This document shows, in pieces, positions 25,821 through 34,418 of a stretch of DNA of 42,371 nt. The notes below the pieces were generated by a model. That model had not been told where the DNA came from. It searched no databases and was given only the letters and a program-made list of their open reading frames with translations. How positions within the stretch are numbered: the first letter of the stretch is position 1; each line of letters opens with the position of its first letter. The stretch lies in NCBI GenBank assembly GCA_964400875.1, contig CAYNWK010000017.1, forward strand, positions 1 through 42,371, given 5' to 3'. The stretch is from CAYNWK01 sp964400875. GTDB lineage: Bacteria > Chloroflexota > Anaerolineae > Anaerolineales > UBA4823. The translations under genes were made by a program, and so were the position numbers.

Positions 25821-27803
25821 ATGTCCCACTTACCCAACCGGTCTCCAAAGTCCATCCTCCTGCTCCTGGCAGCGCTCGCTGCCGTGATCTATGGAACCCT
25901 CGCCGTCCTGGCGGCGGCGCGTGAGGCGGAAAGCCCCACAGTTAGCGGTACTTTTATCGACAGCGGACAGAGCCTGGGCAACAGCACCAGCCAGGCGGTC
26001 GCCCTGGGAAATCTCGACGGGCAGCCCGGCCTGGACGCCTTCACCGCTAACAGCGGCGCCAACGTGGTTTATCTCAACAGCGGCGCGGCCCAGTTCAGCA
26101 GCAACGGGCAGGCCCTGGGCAGCCTGAACAGCGAAGGCGTCGCCGTCGCCAACCTGGACGGAGATAACGACCTGGACGCCGTGATCGCCAACAGTAACGG
26201 GCTGAACCGGGCCTGGATCAACAACGGCATGGGGCAGTTCACCGGCGGGCAGAGCTTCGAGGGAGCCGCCAGTCACGGCCTCGCGCTCGGTGATTTGGAC
26301 GGAGTGGGCGGCCCGGACGCCTTCTTCGCCAACAGCGGCGGCAACACCGTGTGGTTCAACACGAACGGCGTTTTCTCCGACAGCGGGCAGAGCCTGGGGA
26401 ACTCGCAAAGCTACGCGGTAGCGCTGGGCGACCTGGATGGAGACGGCGACCTCGACGCCTTCGTGGCGAACGGATCAAGTAGTTCACACCCCGACAAGGT
26501 CTGGATCAACCAGGGTGGCGACCAGGGCGGCGATCAAGGGACGTTCGCCGACAGCGGGCAAAACCTCGGCTCCATCTGGAGTTACGCGGTGGCGCTGGGC
26601 GACCTGGATGGGGACGATGACCTGGACGCCTTCACCGCCAGCTGGTTCCCGAACGGCAACAAGGTCTGGTTGAACAATGGCAGCGGCGTGTTCAGCGACT
26701 CGGGTCAGACGCTGGGAAGCGCCGCGTCCCTCGGCGTAGCCCTGGGAGACGTGAACGGCGACGATGAACTGGACGCCTTCATCGCCAACAACTTCCCTGC
26801 AGGCAGCCACGTCTGGCTCAACGATGGGGATGGGAATTTCACCGACAGCGGACAGGCGCTCGGCGCGGACACCACGGCCTATGACGTGGGGCTGGCAGAC
26901 CTGAATGGGGATGGCGTCCGGGACGCCTTCGTCGCCAATTTCGGGCCAAACCGGGTCTACCTCAATGGAAGCGACGTTCTGCCCTCCGCCGCCTTCGACG
27001 TGGACCGGGCTACCAACGATGACGGCGTGGAGGTGTTCTACCAGGAAGTCAGCAGCCCAACCGCCCTGCTCCCCATCCTGCTCAGCCATATCTATACGAA
27101 TACCGTCGAAGTCCACATCCAGGTGGAGGCCCCCGGCGAGACGTATTCCGAGGTGATGGATTTCGAGCCCGGAGATCAGTTGAAGTACCTCAGCCTGACG
27201 GCTTCGAACCCGGACCCCGAAGAGACTTACAACTTGGTCCTAAGCGTCACACCCCAGGGCGTGCCGCCCACCCCGGCCGACGTAACCGACGAGCTGCTGT
27301 TCACCTTCGTGGATCAGAACGAGGGCATGGAATTTTGCATCCTGTGTTTCACGGAATGGCTCGGCCAGCTGGTGGGGATCGATCCCATCTTCGACAGCCT
27401 GTTCCACCTGCCCCTGGAAGAGCAGATGGCTTCTCCGCTGTGGACCTACTATACCGCCCTGTTCGACGGCAATTCCGTCGAGATGTCTACGATCATGGCT
27501 ACCAACCCGCCGCTCTTGTGGGATGCGCTGGGAACGATCGACGAGTGGACCCCCGCTCTCCAAAGCCTGAGCGATGGAAATGGGGACACCTACGTGCTGT
27601 CCCAACCAATGGTGGATGATACGATCGGCCTGATCGATGGAATCAAGGCGGAGGCAGGCCCGGGCCTTAAAGCCGCCATCCAGCGAGAGGAAAACGCGCT
27701 TGACCTGGCCTCCTTCGCGGGCCTGAATATGAACCAGGCCTGGAGCACGATGGAGGCGCGCCGGCCCATCTCGGAAATGTACCTGGCGATCACCCTCAAG
27801 TAA
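25821..27803 (+). CDS. Secreted FG-GAP/VCBS repeat protein
   Basis: A 660-aa exported protein. Residues about 10-35 form a signal or anchor (SILLLLAALAAVIYGTLAV). About 42-385 carry seven FG-GAP-like repeats of 45-50 residues, each with DSGQxLG followed by ALGDLDGDxDLDAF, the calcium-binding DxDxDG type, forming a beta-propeller. About 390-490 look like a beta-sandwich (VDRATNDDGVEVFYQ). About 490-660 are helical with CILCF at the junction and no family I recognise. Propellers of this type bind ligands or other proteins at the cell surface. GGAGG precedes the ATG. It is 9 nt upstream of the GT2 gene, so the two are co-transcribed. Confidence 0.88.
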   Translation: MSHLPNRSPKSILLLLAALAAVIYGTLAVLAAAREAESPTVSGTFIDSGQSLGNSTSQAVALGNLDGQPGLDAFTANSGANVVYLNSGAAQFSSNGQALGSLNSEGVAVANLDGDNDLDAVIANSNGLNRAWINNGMGQFTGGQSFEGAASHGLALGDLDGVGGPDAFFANSGGNTVWFNTNGVFSDSGQSLGNSQSYAVALGDLDGDGDLDAFVANGSSSSHPDKVWINQGGDQGGDQGTFADSGQNLGSIWSYAVALGDLDGDDDLDAFTASWFPNGNKVWLNNGSGVFSDSGQTLGSAASLGVALGDVNGDDELDAFIANNFPAGSHVWLNDGDGNFTDSGQALGADTTAYDVGLADLNGDGVRDAFVANFGPNRVYLNGSDVLPSAAFDVDRATNDDGVEVFYQEVSSPTALLPILLSHIYTNTVEVHIQVEAPGETYSEVMDFEPGDQLKYLSLTASNPDPEETYNLVLSVTPQGVPPTPADVTDELLFTFVDQNEGMEFCILCFTEWLGQLVGIDPIFDSLFHLPLEEQMASPLWTYYTALFDGNSVEMSTIMATNPPLLWDALGTIDEWTPALQSLSDGNGDTYVLSQPMVDDTIGLIDGIKAEAGPGLKAAIQREENALDLASFAGLNMNQAWSTMEARRPISEMYLAITLK

Positions 27804-27812
27804 AGCCCTCGC

Positions 27813-29318
27813 ATGGAAATACTGTGGTCCCAGGCGGTCCTCCCCGGCCTCTACGCCCTCCTGATGCTGTGCACCAGCATCCTGAGCTTCCAGTCGCTGG
27901 CGCTGGCGCTGCTCTACCTGTTCCACCGCAACTATCGGGCGCCCAAGCCGCCCGATCCGGAGACCTGGCCCAGGGTCACCGTGCAGCTGCCGATCTACAA
28001 CGAGCGCTTCGTGGTACAGCGGCTGATCGACGCGGTCTGCGCGCTGGACTACCCCCCAGAAGCTTTAACGATCCAGGTCTTGGATGACTCCACCGACGAC
28101 ACAACCCACCTGGCCCAGAGCCGGGTCGAAACGTACAGAAGGCAAGGGGTCAACATCGACCTGCTGCACAGGGACGAGCGAACGGGCTTCAAGGGAGGCG
28201 CGCTCGCCAACGGGCTGCGCTGCGCCGCCGGGGACTTCATCGCCGTCATTGACGCCGATTTCATCCCCCCTCCCGATCTCCTGCGCCGGCTGATCCCCTG
28301 CTTGATCGCCGATCCCGGCCTGGGGATGGCGCAGGCTCGCTGGACACACCTGAACGCGGGTGAGAATCTGATCACCCGCGGGCAGGCGCTCTCGCTCGAC
28401 GGGCATTTCGCCGTGATCCAGCCAGCGCGCAGCCGCGCGGGCCTGCTCTTCAACTTCAACGGCTCGGGGGGAGTGTGGCGCAGAGATTGCATTGAGGACG
28501 CCGGCGGCTGGTCCGGGCGCTCCCTCACCGAAGACCTGGACCTCTCTTACCGGGCGCAGCTGAAAGGCTGGCGCATGGCTTACCTGTCCGAGGTCGTCGT
28601 CCCCGGGCAGATACCGGGAGGGATTGCCGCTTACAAACAGCAGCAATATCGCTGGGTGCGGGGGGGCATCCAGGCCCTGATGGAGCTGGCCCCGGAAATA
28701 TGGCGCGCGCCGCTGAGCCTGGCGCAGCGGATCGGCGGCCTGCTGCATCTGGCCTCCTACCTGGCCCACCCGCTCATGCTGATCTACCTGCTGCTCAGCC
28801 TGCCGATCGTGCTGACGGCCGGAGTCCAGCTGCCCGCGCTGCAGTGGATGCTGCCCGCCGGATTCGGGCCGCCGCTGCTCATCCTGCTCTCCCAGTGGGA
28901 CAGCTACCCCGATTGGAAACGACGCATGCTCTATTTTCCGGTACAGATCTGCCTCAGCGTAGGGGTTTCGTTAAACAATTCGCTGGCGGTCGCCGCCGCG
29001 CTGCGGCGCAAGCCAACCCTCTTCGGCCGGACCCCTAAATTCGATCTGAGCGCTGGGGGGGACGCAGAGGTCCGCCAGGCCTACGCCCTGCGGCTGGATT
29101 GGACGGTTTGGGGCGAGCTGGCACTCTCCATCTACGCGCTGGCAACCGCGCTGTTCTCCCTGGTTCGTTTGCCCGCCATGGCGGCGCCGCTGGCGGTGAT
29201 CGCCCTGGCCTTCGGTTTCGTCGGAGGCGCAGGTCTCTGGCAGGGCCGGGGCATCCCCAAGCACGCCGAAACCTGCAGATCCCCCAAAGTCTCGATCCGC
29301 AACAGCCCACCGGCCTGA
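27813..29318 (+). CDS. Membrane glycosyltransferase family 2, cellulose synthase-like
   Basis: A 501-aa processive-type GT2. It has an N-terminal membrane segment (about 10-36), a GT-A domain with QLPIYNERFVV (58-68), VLDDSTDDT (89-97) and DAD (147-149), the TEDLDLSYR base motif, and QQQYRWVRG, the QxxRW signature of processive beta-glycan synthases and related glucosyl/mannosyltransferases. Four to five C-terminal helices form the translocation part. It would transfer sugar from a nucleotide donor to a growing glycan or lipid acceptor at the membrane; glucomannan-like, cellulose-like and glycolipid products are all possible. No PilZ domain is present. It is in one unit with the FG-GAP and UbiA genes. 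Confidence 0.92.
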   Translation: MEILWSQAVLPGLYALLMLCTSILSFQSLALALLYLFHRNYRAPKPPDPETWPRVTVQLPIYNERFVVQRLIDAVCALDYPPEALTIQVLDDSTDDTTHLAQSRVETYRRQGVNIDLLHRDERTGFKGGALANGLRCAAGDFIAVIDADFIPPPDLLRRLIPCLIADPGLGMAQARWTHLNAGENLITRGQALSLDGHFAVIQPARSRAGLLFNFNGSGGVWRRDCIEDAGGWSGRSLTEDLDLSYRAQLKGWRMAYLSEVVVPGQIPGGIAAYKQQQYRWVRGGIQALMELAPEIWRAPLSLAQRIGGLLHLASYLAHPLMLIYLLLSLPIVLTAGVQLPALQWMLPAGFGPPLLILLSQWDSYPDWKRRMLYFPVQICLSVGVSLNNSLAVAAALRRKPTLFGRTPKFDLSAGGDAEVRQAYALRLDWTVWGELALSIYALATALFSLVRLPAMAAPLAVIALAFGFVGGAGLWQGRGIPKHAETCRSPKVSIRNSPPA

Positions 29319-29339
29319 TCCAGGCCCTCGCTTGCCAAC

Positions 29340-30206
29340 ATGCACAGAAACGGCGCTCGCCGAATCATTAACCAGTTGGCCGGCGCGGTTCAGGCGACGC
29401 GCCCGATCTCCTGGCTGCAGGCGGGGGTTTTCACGCTGGAGGGGACTTTCCTGAGCGAAGGCAAGCTTGCTTTTATCACCGGGCGCTCGCTCTCTGCAGC
29501 CCTGGCCGTGATGCTGGCGGTCGCGGCCTCCTTTGCGTTCAACGACTGGACGGATGCGGCCGAAGACCGCATCGGCCACCCCGAGCGGGCGATCCCTTCC
29601 GGGCGGTTATCCCAGGCCGGCGCGCTGGGCGCGGCCCTCGGGCTGGCCGTATTGGCGGTCGTGGCAGCCTGGCGCCTCGGACCGGCGCCGCTCAGCCTGG
29701 TGATCGTCAACCTGCTGGTGAGCGCCCTGTATTCCCTCCATTTAAAGGGGACGCTCTTGTTGGGCAACGCCGCCATCGCCTACCTGAACGCGACCATCCT
29801 GATGATCGGCGGCATGGCCGCCAGCGCATTCGCGCCCGTGATGTGGCCGATCGCCGCGCTGGTATTCTTGTTCACTTTGGTTCAGGAAGTGCTCTTCAGC
29901 ATCCGGGACCGGGCCGCTGACGCCCAAGCAGGCGTCAGGACCACGGCCGTGCGGCTGGGCCGGGCGCGCTCGCTGCGCCTGTTTTTCGGGCTGACCGCCT
30001 TGTTCTTGATCGCTTGCCTGGCAGCGGCTGTACTCGCCCGCGCGCCCGGCCCGTACTTAATCGCAGTGGGCGTTTTCTTCTGCGCGCCGTTCGGCTATAT
30101 CCTGGTCCTGCTCCGGGGCACGGTCTCCGACCGGCGGATCGCCCGCGCCTGCGTCGTGATCCTGGTCCCCCGCGTTGCCAGCCTGATCCCCCTGCTGCTG
30201 CTCTGA
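29340..30206 (+). CDS. UbiA-family prenyltransferase
   Basis: A 288-aa integral membrane enzyme with about eight or nine helices. Both Asp-rich motifs are there: NDWTDAAED (residues 68-76) followed by RIGHPERAIPSGRL, and the second motif IRDRAADAQAGVRT (about 192-205). The family transfers a polyprenyl group to an aromatic, glycerol-phosphate or sugar-phosphate acceptor. Being next to a membrane GT2, rather than quinone, chlorophyll or haem A genes, raises the idea of a lipid-linked glycan pathway, but this is inference. It starts 21 nt after the GT2 stop and ends 4 nt from a convergent hydrolase. Confidence 0.9.
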   Translation: MHRNGARRIINQLAGAVQATRPISWLQAGVFTLEGTFLSEGKLAFITGRSLSAALAVMLAVAASFAFNDWTDAAEDRIGHPERAIPSGRLSQAGALGAALGLAVLAVVAAWRLGPAPLSLVIVNLLVSALYSLHLKGTLLLGNAAIAYLNATILMIGGMAASAFAPVMWPIAALVFLFTLVQEVLFSIRDRAADAQAGVRTTAVRLGRARSLRLFFGLTALFLIACLAAAVLARAPGPYLIAVGVFFCAPFGYILVLLRGTVSDRRIARACVVILVPRVASLIPLLLL

Positions 30207-30210
30207 ACGC

Positions 30211-31017
30211 TCACACCGCGGTGCTACTTTTGGCCAAAAAACCCAGGATCACGGTGTTGAACTCTTCCGGGCGCTCCCAGCAGCTGGCGTGACCCGAACC
30301 GCGCAGCACGTGCAGCTCAGCGTGGGGGATGCAGCGCAGCAAGATTTGTGCGTATTCGAGACCCTTCAGCCGGTCTACCTCTCCCACCATGATGCAGGTC
30401 GGGGCTTCGATCTCGCCCAGGCGGTCCGTGAAATCGACCTCCAGGAAGCACTCGCACAGGCGCAGGACGGCGGGGAAGTCCAGGTCGGCGTAGCGCTCCC
30501 GGGCGTCGGCGAGCAGCGCCGGGTTGGCCGATATTAATTCGGGGGAGAAATTCCAGGGCACGGTGACGTCGAAGAACGCCTGGGGATCGGCGGCGCGCAG
30601 CGCATCGATCCAGCTGGCGACCACCAGCCGCAGCGGATCCTGCACTTCGCTGACTGTGTCGATCAGGATCAGGCTGTCTACTACCTCCGGGTGTTCGAGC
30701 GCGAAGGCCTGGGCCACCTCGCCGCCATAAGAAATTCCGGCGATGTGAGCGCGCTCGACCTTCAGCGCGGCGAGCAGCCCCGCCAGGTCGGCGGCGTGCC
30801 CGGACATGCTGTACGGTCCGCCCGGGTGGTCGGACTGGCCCTGGCCGCGGCAGTCGTACTGCAAGACACGGTAATGCGCCGCCAGGGCGCGGGTCTGGAA
30901 GACCCAGCTGGTCGCCGCGTTCATGATCACCCCGTTGTTGAGCACCAGCACCGGCGCGTCCTCGGGGCCGTGGAATTCGTAATACAGGCTGAGATCGTTA
31001 ATCCGGATCCTGGGCAT
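30211..31017 (-). CDS. Alpha/beta hydrolase, 3-oxoadipate enol-lactonase-like
   Basis: A 268-aa hydrolase of the PcaD/MhpC-like group. The front is LVLNNGVIMNAATSW, the nucleophile is Ser in AGISYGGEVAQ (about residue 95), the Asp lies in MVGEVDRLK and the His in GSGHASCWERPEEFN. The length matches the family (about 260 aa). Enol-lactonase homologues act in aromatic ring degradation, but the same fold serves many esters. It is 17 nt downstream of the DUF35 gene, in one unit with the thiolase. No aromatic dioxygenase is present in the window, so a ring-cleavage role is only a possibility. Confidence 0.88.
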   Translation of the reverse strand: MPRIRINDLSLYYEFHGPEDAPVLVLNNGVIMNAATSWVFQTRALAAHYRVLQYDCRGQGQSDHPGGPYSMSGHAADLAGLLAALKVERAHIAGISYGGEVAQAFALEHPEVVDSLILIDTVSEVQDPLRLVVASWIDALRAADPQAFFDVTVPWNFSPELISANPALLADARERYADLDFPAVLRLCECFLEVDFTDRLGEIEAPTCIMVGEVDRLKGLEYAQILLRCIPHAELHVLRGSGHASCWERPEEFNTVILGFLAKSSTAV

Positions 31018-31034
31018 CGTCGGCCTCCCCGGCG

Positions 31035-31448
31035 TTAAGCGCGAAAAGCCAGTGTAGCGTGCCGATTTTCACCCTCGCCGCGCGCCGCGAAATCGACTTT
31101 GAGCGGCGCGCCGATGGCGATGTTCTCGGGATGCGCGACGTCCACGTCCAGGATCTGGGCGCTGATCGAGGGCCCCTCCCTGAGCTGCACGACCCCGGAA
31201 CAGTAAGGGTTATCCCGCCCGTAGCCGGCGGCGAGCATGGCGGTCGGCGCGATGTGGATGGTGGTGAAGGCGCGCAGCTCGCCTTCCCCGGAGAGCGCCT
31301 CCCAGGCCAGGTCCTGGCTGTAGCAGTTGGTGCACAGCGGCCGCGGCGGCAGGTAGAGCGCCCCGCAGGACTGGCAGCGCACGCCCATCAGCTGGCCCTC
31401 GTCGAGGAAGGCCTGGAAACCGGTGTGGTTGAATTCTCTCTCGCCCAT
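31035..31448 (-). CDS. DUF35 zinc-ribbon/OB-fold acyl-CoA-binding partner protein
   Basis: A 137-aa protein with a four-Cys zinc ribbon near the start (C25, C28, C39, C42 in VRCQSCGALYLPPRPLCTNC) followed by an OB-fold (GEGELRAFTTIHIAP to the C-terminus). Such proteins sit beside SCP-x-type thiolases and channel acyl-CoA to them, or act with them in acetone, sterol side-chain or mevalonate-type reactions. It begins 3 nt after the thiolase stop, the classic pairing, so the two products probably form a complex. Confidence 0.93.
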   Translation of the reverse strand: MGEREFNHTGFQAFLDEGQLMGVRCQSCGALYLPPRPLCTNCYSQDLAWEALSGEGELRAFTTIHIAPTAMLAAGYGRDNPYCSGVVQLREGPSISAQILDVDVAHPENIAIGAPLKVDFAARGEGENRHATLAFRA

Positions 31449-31451
31449 GGC

Positions 31452-32714
31452 TTACCTCCGCTCGAAGATGTGCACCAGGCAGCTCTGCCCGGTCCCGCCG
31501 ACGTTGTGGGTCAGGGCCAGGTTCAGGTCTCCCCTCACCTGGCGCTCGCCGGCCAGCCCGTGCATCTGCTTCCAGATTTCGACCACCTGCCCGGCGCCCG
31601 AAGCCCCCACCGGGTGTCCCTTGGACTTCAGCCCGCCGGAGGTGTTGATCGGCCGCGGGCCGCGGCGGGCGGTCAAGCCCTCCTCGGCGGCCACGTAGCC
31701 CTCACCCGGCTGGAAGAAGCCCAGGTCTTCGGTGGCGATCACCTCGGCGATGGTGAAGCAGTCGTGCACCTCGGCGACCTTGACGTCCTGGGGCGCCACC
31801 CCGGCCATGGCGTAGGCCTGCTCGCCGGCGAGCCGGGCGGCGCGCAGCGAGGTCAGCTCGGCGCGGTCGTGCAGCGCGCCGTCGCTGGCTTGGCCCGAAC
31901 CGATGATGAACAGGGGGTCGTCGCTGAAATTTTTGGCGAGCTCTTCGCCGACCAGCAGCAGGCTGGCGGCCCCATCCGAGATGGGCGAGCAGTCGAACAG
32001 CCGCATCGGCCAGGCGATCACCGGGTTGGCGCGCTCGTCGTGCAGGAACTCGAGCTCGTCCCGCCAGGTGGGGACGGGGTAGCCTTTGGCCTGGGCTTTG
32101 GCGATCTTGCCGTCCATCACCGCCCGGATGGTGACGCCGAACTGGGCCTTGTCGTTGAGCGCGCCGTTATCGTGGTTCTTGATGCCCACCTGCATGAAGG
32201 CCTCCGGCGCGGCGCCGTAGCGCGCCATGTAGGCGGTCGCCATGGCGGCGTACAGGCCGGGGAAGGTGAAGCCGGCGGCGACCTCGTAGAGCACGTCGCT
32301 GGCGGTCGCCAGGGCGTCGGTGACTTTCTCGGTGGGCAGGTCGGTCATCTTCTCGATGCCGCCCACCAGCACCACGTCGTACAGGCCGGAGGCCACCGCC
32401 AGGATGCCCTGGCGCAGGGCCGCCCCGCCGCTGGCGCAGGCGTTTTCGATGCGCGTGGCGGGCAGCGGGGTCAGCCCGACCCAATCGGCCATGAAGGGCG
32501 CGGTGTGCCCCTGGCCCTCGAACAGGTCGCTGCTGTAGTTTCCGATGTAGAGGGCTTCGATGTCGTGGGGGTCCAGGCCCTTGTCCACCGAGGCCTGCAT
32601 CTCGGTGAAGGCGTCCACAAACAGGTCGCGGGTCGAACGCCCGGGAAACGCGCCGAACTTGCTCATCCCGGCGCCGACCAGGGCGACCCCGCGGCCGAGC
32701 TTTTTGGGGGTCAT
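31452..32714 (-). CDS. Thiolase-family protein (SCP-x-like acetyl-CoA acyltransferase)
   Basis: A 420-aa cytoplasmic enzyme of the non-decarboxylating SCP-x branch. The nucleophile is C93 in ENACASGG, one His lies in HDCFTIAE and the second in GGLKSKGHPVGASG. It would cleave 3-ketoacyl-CoA with CoA, or run the Claisen condensation in reverse. The frame remains open to 32918, but AAGGAG six nt before the ATG at 32714 and the family start decide the shorter form. It is the first gene of thiolase-DUF35-hydrolase. The acyl-CoA ligase at 23941-25476 could supply its substrate chain if the modules work together, although no dehydrogenase or hydratase is in the window. Confidence 0.92.
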   Translation of the reverse strand: MTPKKLGRGVALVGAGMSKFGAFPGRSTRDLFVDAFTEMQASVDKGLDPHDIEALYIGNYSSDLFEGQGHTAPFMADWVGLTPLPATRIENACASGGAALRQGILAVASGLYDVVLVGGIEKMTDLPTEKVTDALATASDVLYEVAAGFTFPGLYAAMATAYMARYGAAPEAFMQVGIKNHDNGALNDKAQFGVTIRAVMDGKIAKAQAKGYPVPTWRDELEFLHDERANPVIAWPMRLFDCSPISDGAASLLLVGEELAKNFSDDPLFIIGSGQASDGALHDRAELTSLRAARLAGEQAYAMAGVAPQDVKVAEVHDCFTIAEVIATEDLGFFQPGEGYVAAEEGLTARRGPRPINTSGGLKSKGHPVGASGAGQVVEIWKQMHGLAGERQVRGDLNLALTHNVGGTGQSCLVHIFERR

Positions 32715-32794
32715 AGGGAACTCCTTTGCATTGAACAATAAGGGGGCCTCCGGCGCACGCGACCCGCTCGAACGCCCCCGCCGTCCTCGCAAAC

Positions 32795-32840
32795 TGAGAG
32801 GCGCCAAAATGGTGGGCCAGCCTCTCACCAAATCCATTTT
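32795..32840 (-). promoter_or_regulatory. Two mutually exclusive hairpins in the thiolase leader
   Basis: On the - strand TGAGAGGC (32827-32820) can pair with GCCTCTCA (32802-32795). AAAATGG (32840-32834) can pair with CCATTTT (32812-32806). The two pairings interlock, so only one can form. They lie 80-125 nt ahead of the thiolase start and could be an attenuator-like switch or simply part of the end of the recombinase transcript. Confidence 0.35.
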
Positions 32841-32870
32841 AGCAGAGCACAGTTTCGCTCGAGTTACAAT

Positions 32871-32907
32871 CCAGGTGCAACGCGCTTTCGAAGTGCGTTG
32901 CACCTGG
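32871..32907 (-). terminator. Strong hairpin after the recombinase-like gene
   Basis: The perfect 13-nt arms CCAGGTGCAACGC (32871-32883) and 32895-32907 can be extended inward by four pairs, leaving a tiny loop. It starts 4 nt after the stop of the recombinase-like gene. The following bases on the - strand (ATTGTAAC) are only mildly U-rich. Confidence 0.7.
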
Positions 32908-32910
32908 AGT

Positions 32911-34241
32911 CTAGGCAAGCGTCGTCCCTACATCCAATCCCAGCTCCTCCCACTGCCTGTCGATCGCCTTCTCAAGCTCCGCCCAAATGTACGCCTCCAG
33001 CCTGCCGTCCCCTTGACCCTGCGTCCGCAGCAAACGTACCAGCCTGGCGCGGGCGCGCCCGTAGTTCCCGGTCCAACGCATATAGCCCTCCACGTTCAGC
33101 GCCTCCAGCGCCTGCCTGGCGAACTCCTGGAGGTTGCGCAGGATCAAGCGCGACTTGGCGATCGCCACGGTCAGGTGCCGCGAGCTCGGGTCCCCGGGGT
33201 CGCCCAGCGCCTCCCGGCGCACGGCCTGCGAGACGGGCTCCAGGCCGAACTCGAGGCTGAACCGGTCCAGCCCCTCCAGGAACTCCTCCGCCCAGCGGCC
33301 CTCTTTGCCCTGCTCGGCCAGCCGTTTCTCGGCCTCGATCAGGTTCGCCCGCCGGCTGGCCGTATGCATGTACAGGTCGGCCAGCTGCGCCGCCTGCCCG
33401 CTCGACTCGGCCGCCCCCATCAGCAGTTCCAGGCTGTCCTCCAGCCTGCGCAGCCCGGCGATCTGCTCCCCGAGCCCCTGCACCCCCTCCGCCAGCACCG
33501 CGTCCACCTGCTCCTCGGGCAGTCTCCGGGCGAAAAAGCCGTGCTGCAGCGTAGTTTGTTCGCCCGGGCGGAAAAGTTTTACCCCTCGTTTGGGCAGTTC
33601 CGTCTCAGGAGGCGGTGCTTTTTCCGCCGTCTCCTCTGGTTGCTTCTTTCCCTGGTCTGCCGCGTTGAGCCGGCGCAGGTATTTCTTCGTCGCCTGCTCC
33701 GTCGGGATGTCCAGGAACTTGCGGATCTCTTCCACGCTGTCCCCGGCCTCCTGGCGCAGCAGCGCCGCGGTGTGTTTCAGCGCGAATAGGTTGAGCTTCG
33801 CCGCCGGGATCCCCGCCAGCCGCCCCGCGGCCTGCAGGTACGCGCGAATCGCCTCCCAGGTTCCGTCGGGCAGGCNNNNNNNNNNNNNNNNNNNNNNNNN
33901 NNNNNNNNNNNNNNNNNNNNNNNNNNNNNNNNNNNNNNNNNNNNNNNNNNNNNNNNNNNNNNNNNNNNNNNNNNNCGCCCCGCGGCCTGCAGGTACGCGC
34001 GAATCGCCTCCCAGGTTCCGTCGGGCAGGCGCCGCCGCGCGGGCTGGTTGCCGCGGGAACCCAGCCACACCCAGATCCCGGACTCGTCCTGCTCGATCTG
34101 CCCCCAGCGCAGTTCCAGCAAGCCGGCAAACCTGCCGCCCAGCTCCAGCCGTGCTCGGAAGAGCGCGCTGTCCCGCAGGCTGAACACCGACCCTTCCCGC
34201 CGGTAGATCGCCAGCAGCGCCCGCGCCTCCTCGGGGCTCAT
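32911..34241 (-). CDS. Degenerate tyrosine recombinase with unknown C-terminal domain, split by an assembly gap
   Basis: Removing the 100 N plus one copy of the flanking 55-nt duplication (155 nt) gives a single 391-aa frame. Residues 1-141 align with the catalytic domain of tyrosine recombinases: SPEEARALL, the box I Arg in ELGGRFAGLLELRW (R37), FALKHTAALL at the HxLRHTAA position, and TKKYLRRL with Y136. The usual His and Arg of HxxR are Phe101 and Lys104, so strand exchange is doubtful. Residues 142-391 are a helical, charged domain I do not recognise. The N-terminal core-binding domain is missing: 24 coding-like codons (GFNPAAETPLPETREYAAGKA) precede the ATG, then a TAG at 34314-34316. 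Most likely 5'-truncated. Confidence 0.72.
33821..34030. other. 100-N scaffold gap flanked by an exact 55-nt duplication
   Basis: Bases 33821-33875 and 33976-34030 are identical and flank 100 N (33876-33975). A 55-nt identical overlap equals a common assembler k-mer, so the gap is most likely a failed join of overlapping contigs rather than missing sequence. Collapsing it restores the reading frame through the recombinase-like gene, because 155 nt is not a multiple of three and otherwise shifts the frame. Confidence 0.9.
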
Positions 34242-34418
34242 CGCCTTCCCCGCGGCGTACTCCCTGGTCTCGGGTAACGGCGTCTCCGCCGCCGGGTTGA
34301 ACCCCGCCGGCAGCTAACCACCCTGGCCCATCCTACACGATCTGCTGTGAACCCGCCGGCGTTCCCGGTCCGCTCTGGCAAGCTGATAGCCGGATATTGA
34401 ACAATCGAGGCTCGATCC

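Noticed and set aside
31059..32741. A 560-codon + strand ORF over the thiolase and DUF35 genes
   Set aside because: It is antisense shadow in GC-rich DNA; the - strand genes have intact catalytic residues and ribosome binding sites.
32911..34241. The recombinase-like gene as the integron integrase of the array
   Set aside because: It lies at the distal end of the array rather than next to its promoter side, lacks the His and Arg of the active site, and shows no integron-integrase extra domain.
34318..34418. A full attC between the DUF1579-like fragment and the recombinase
   Set aside because: Only the GTTAGCT box is seen; no partner box or pairing arm could be identified.
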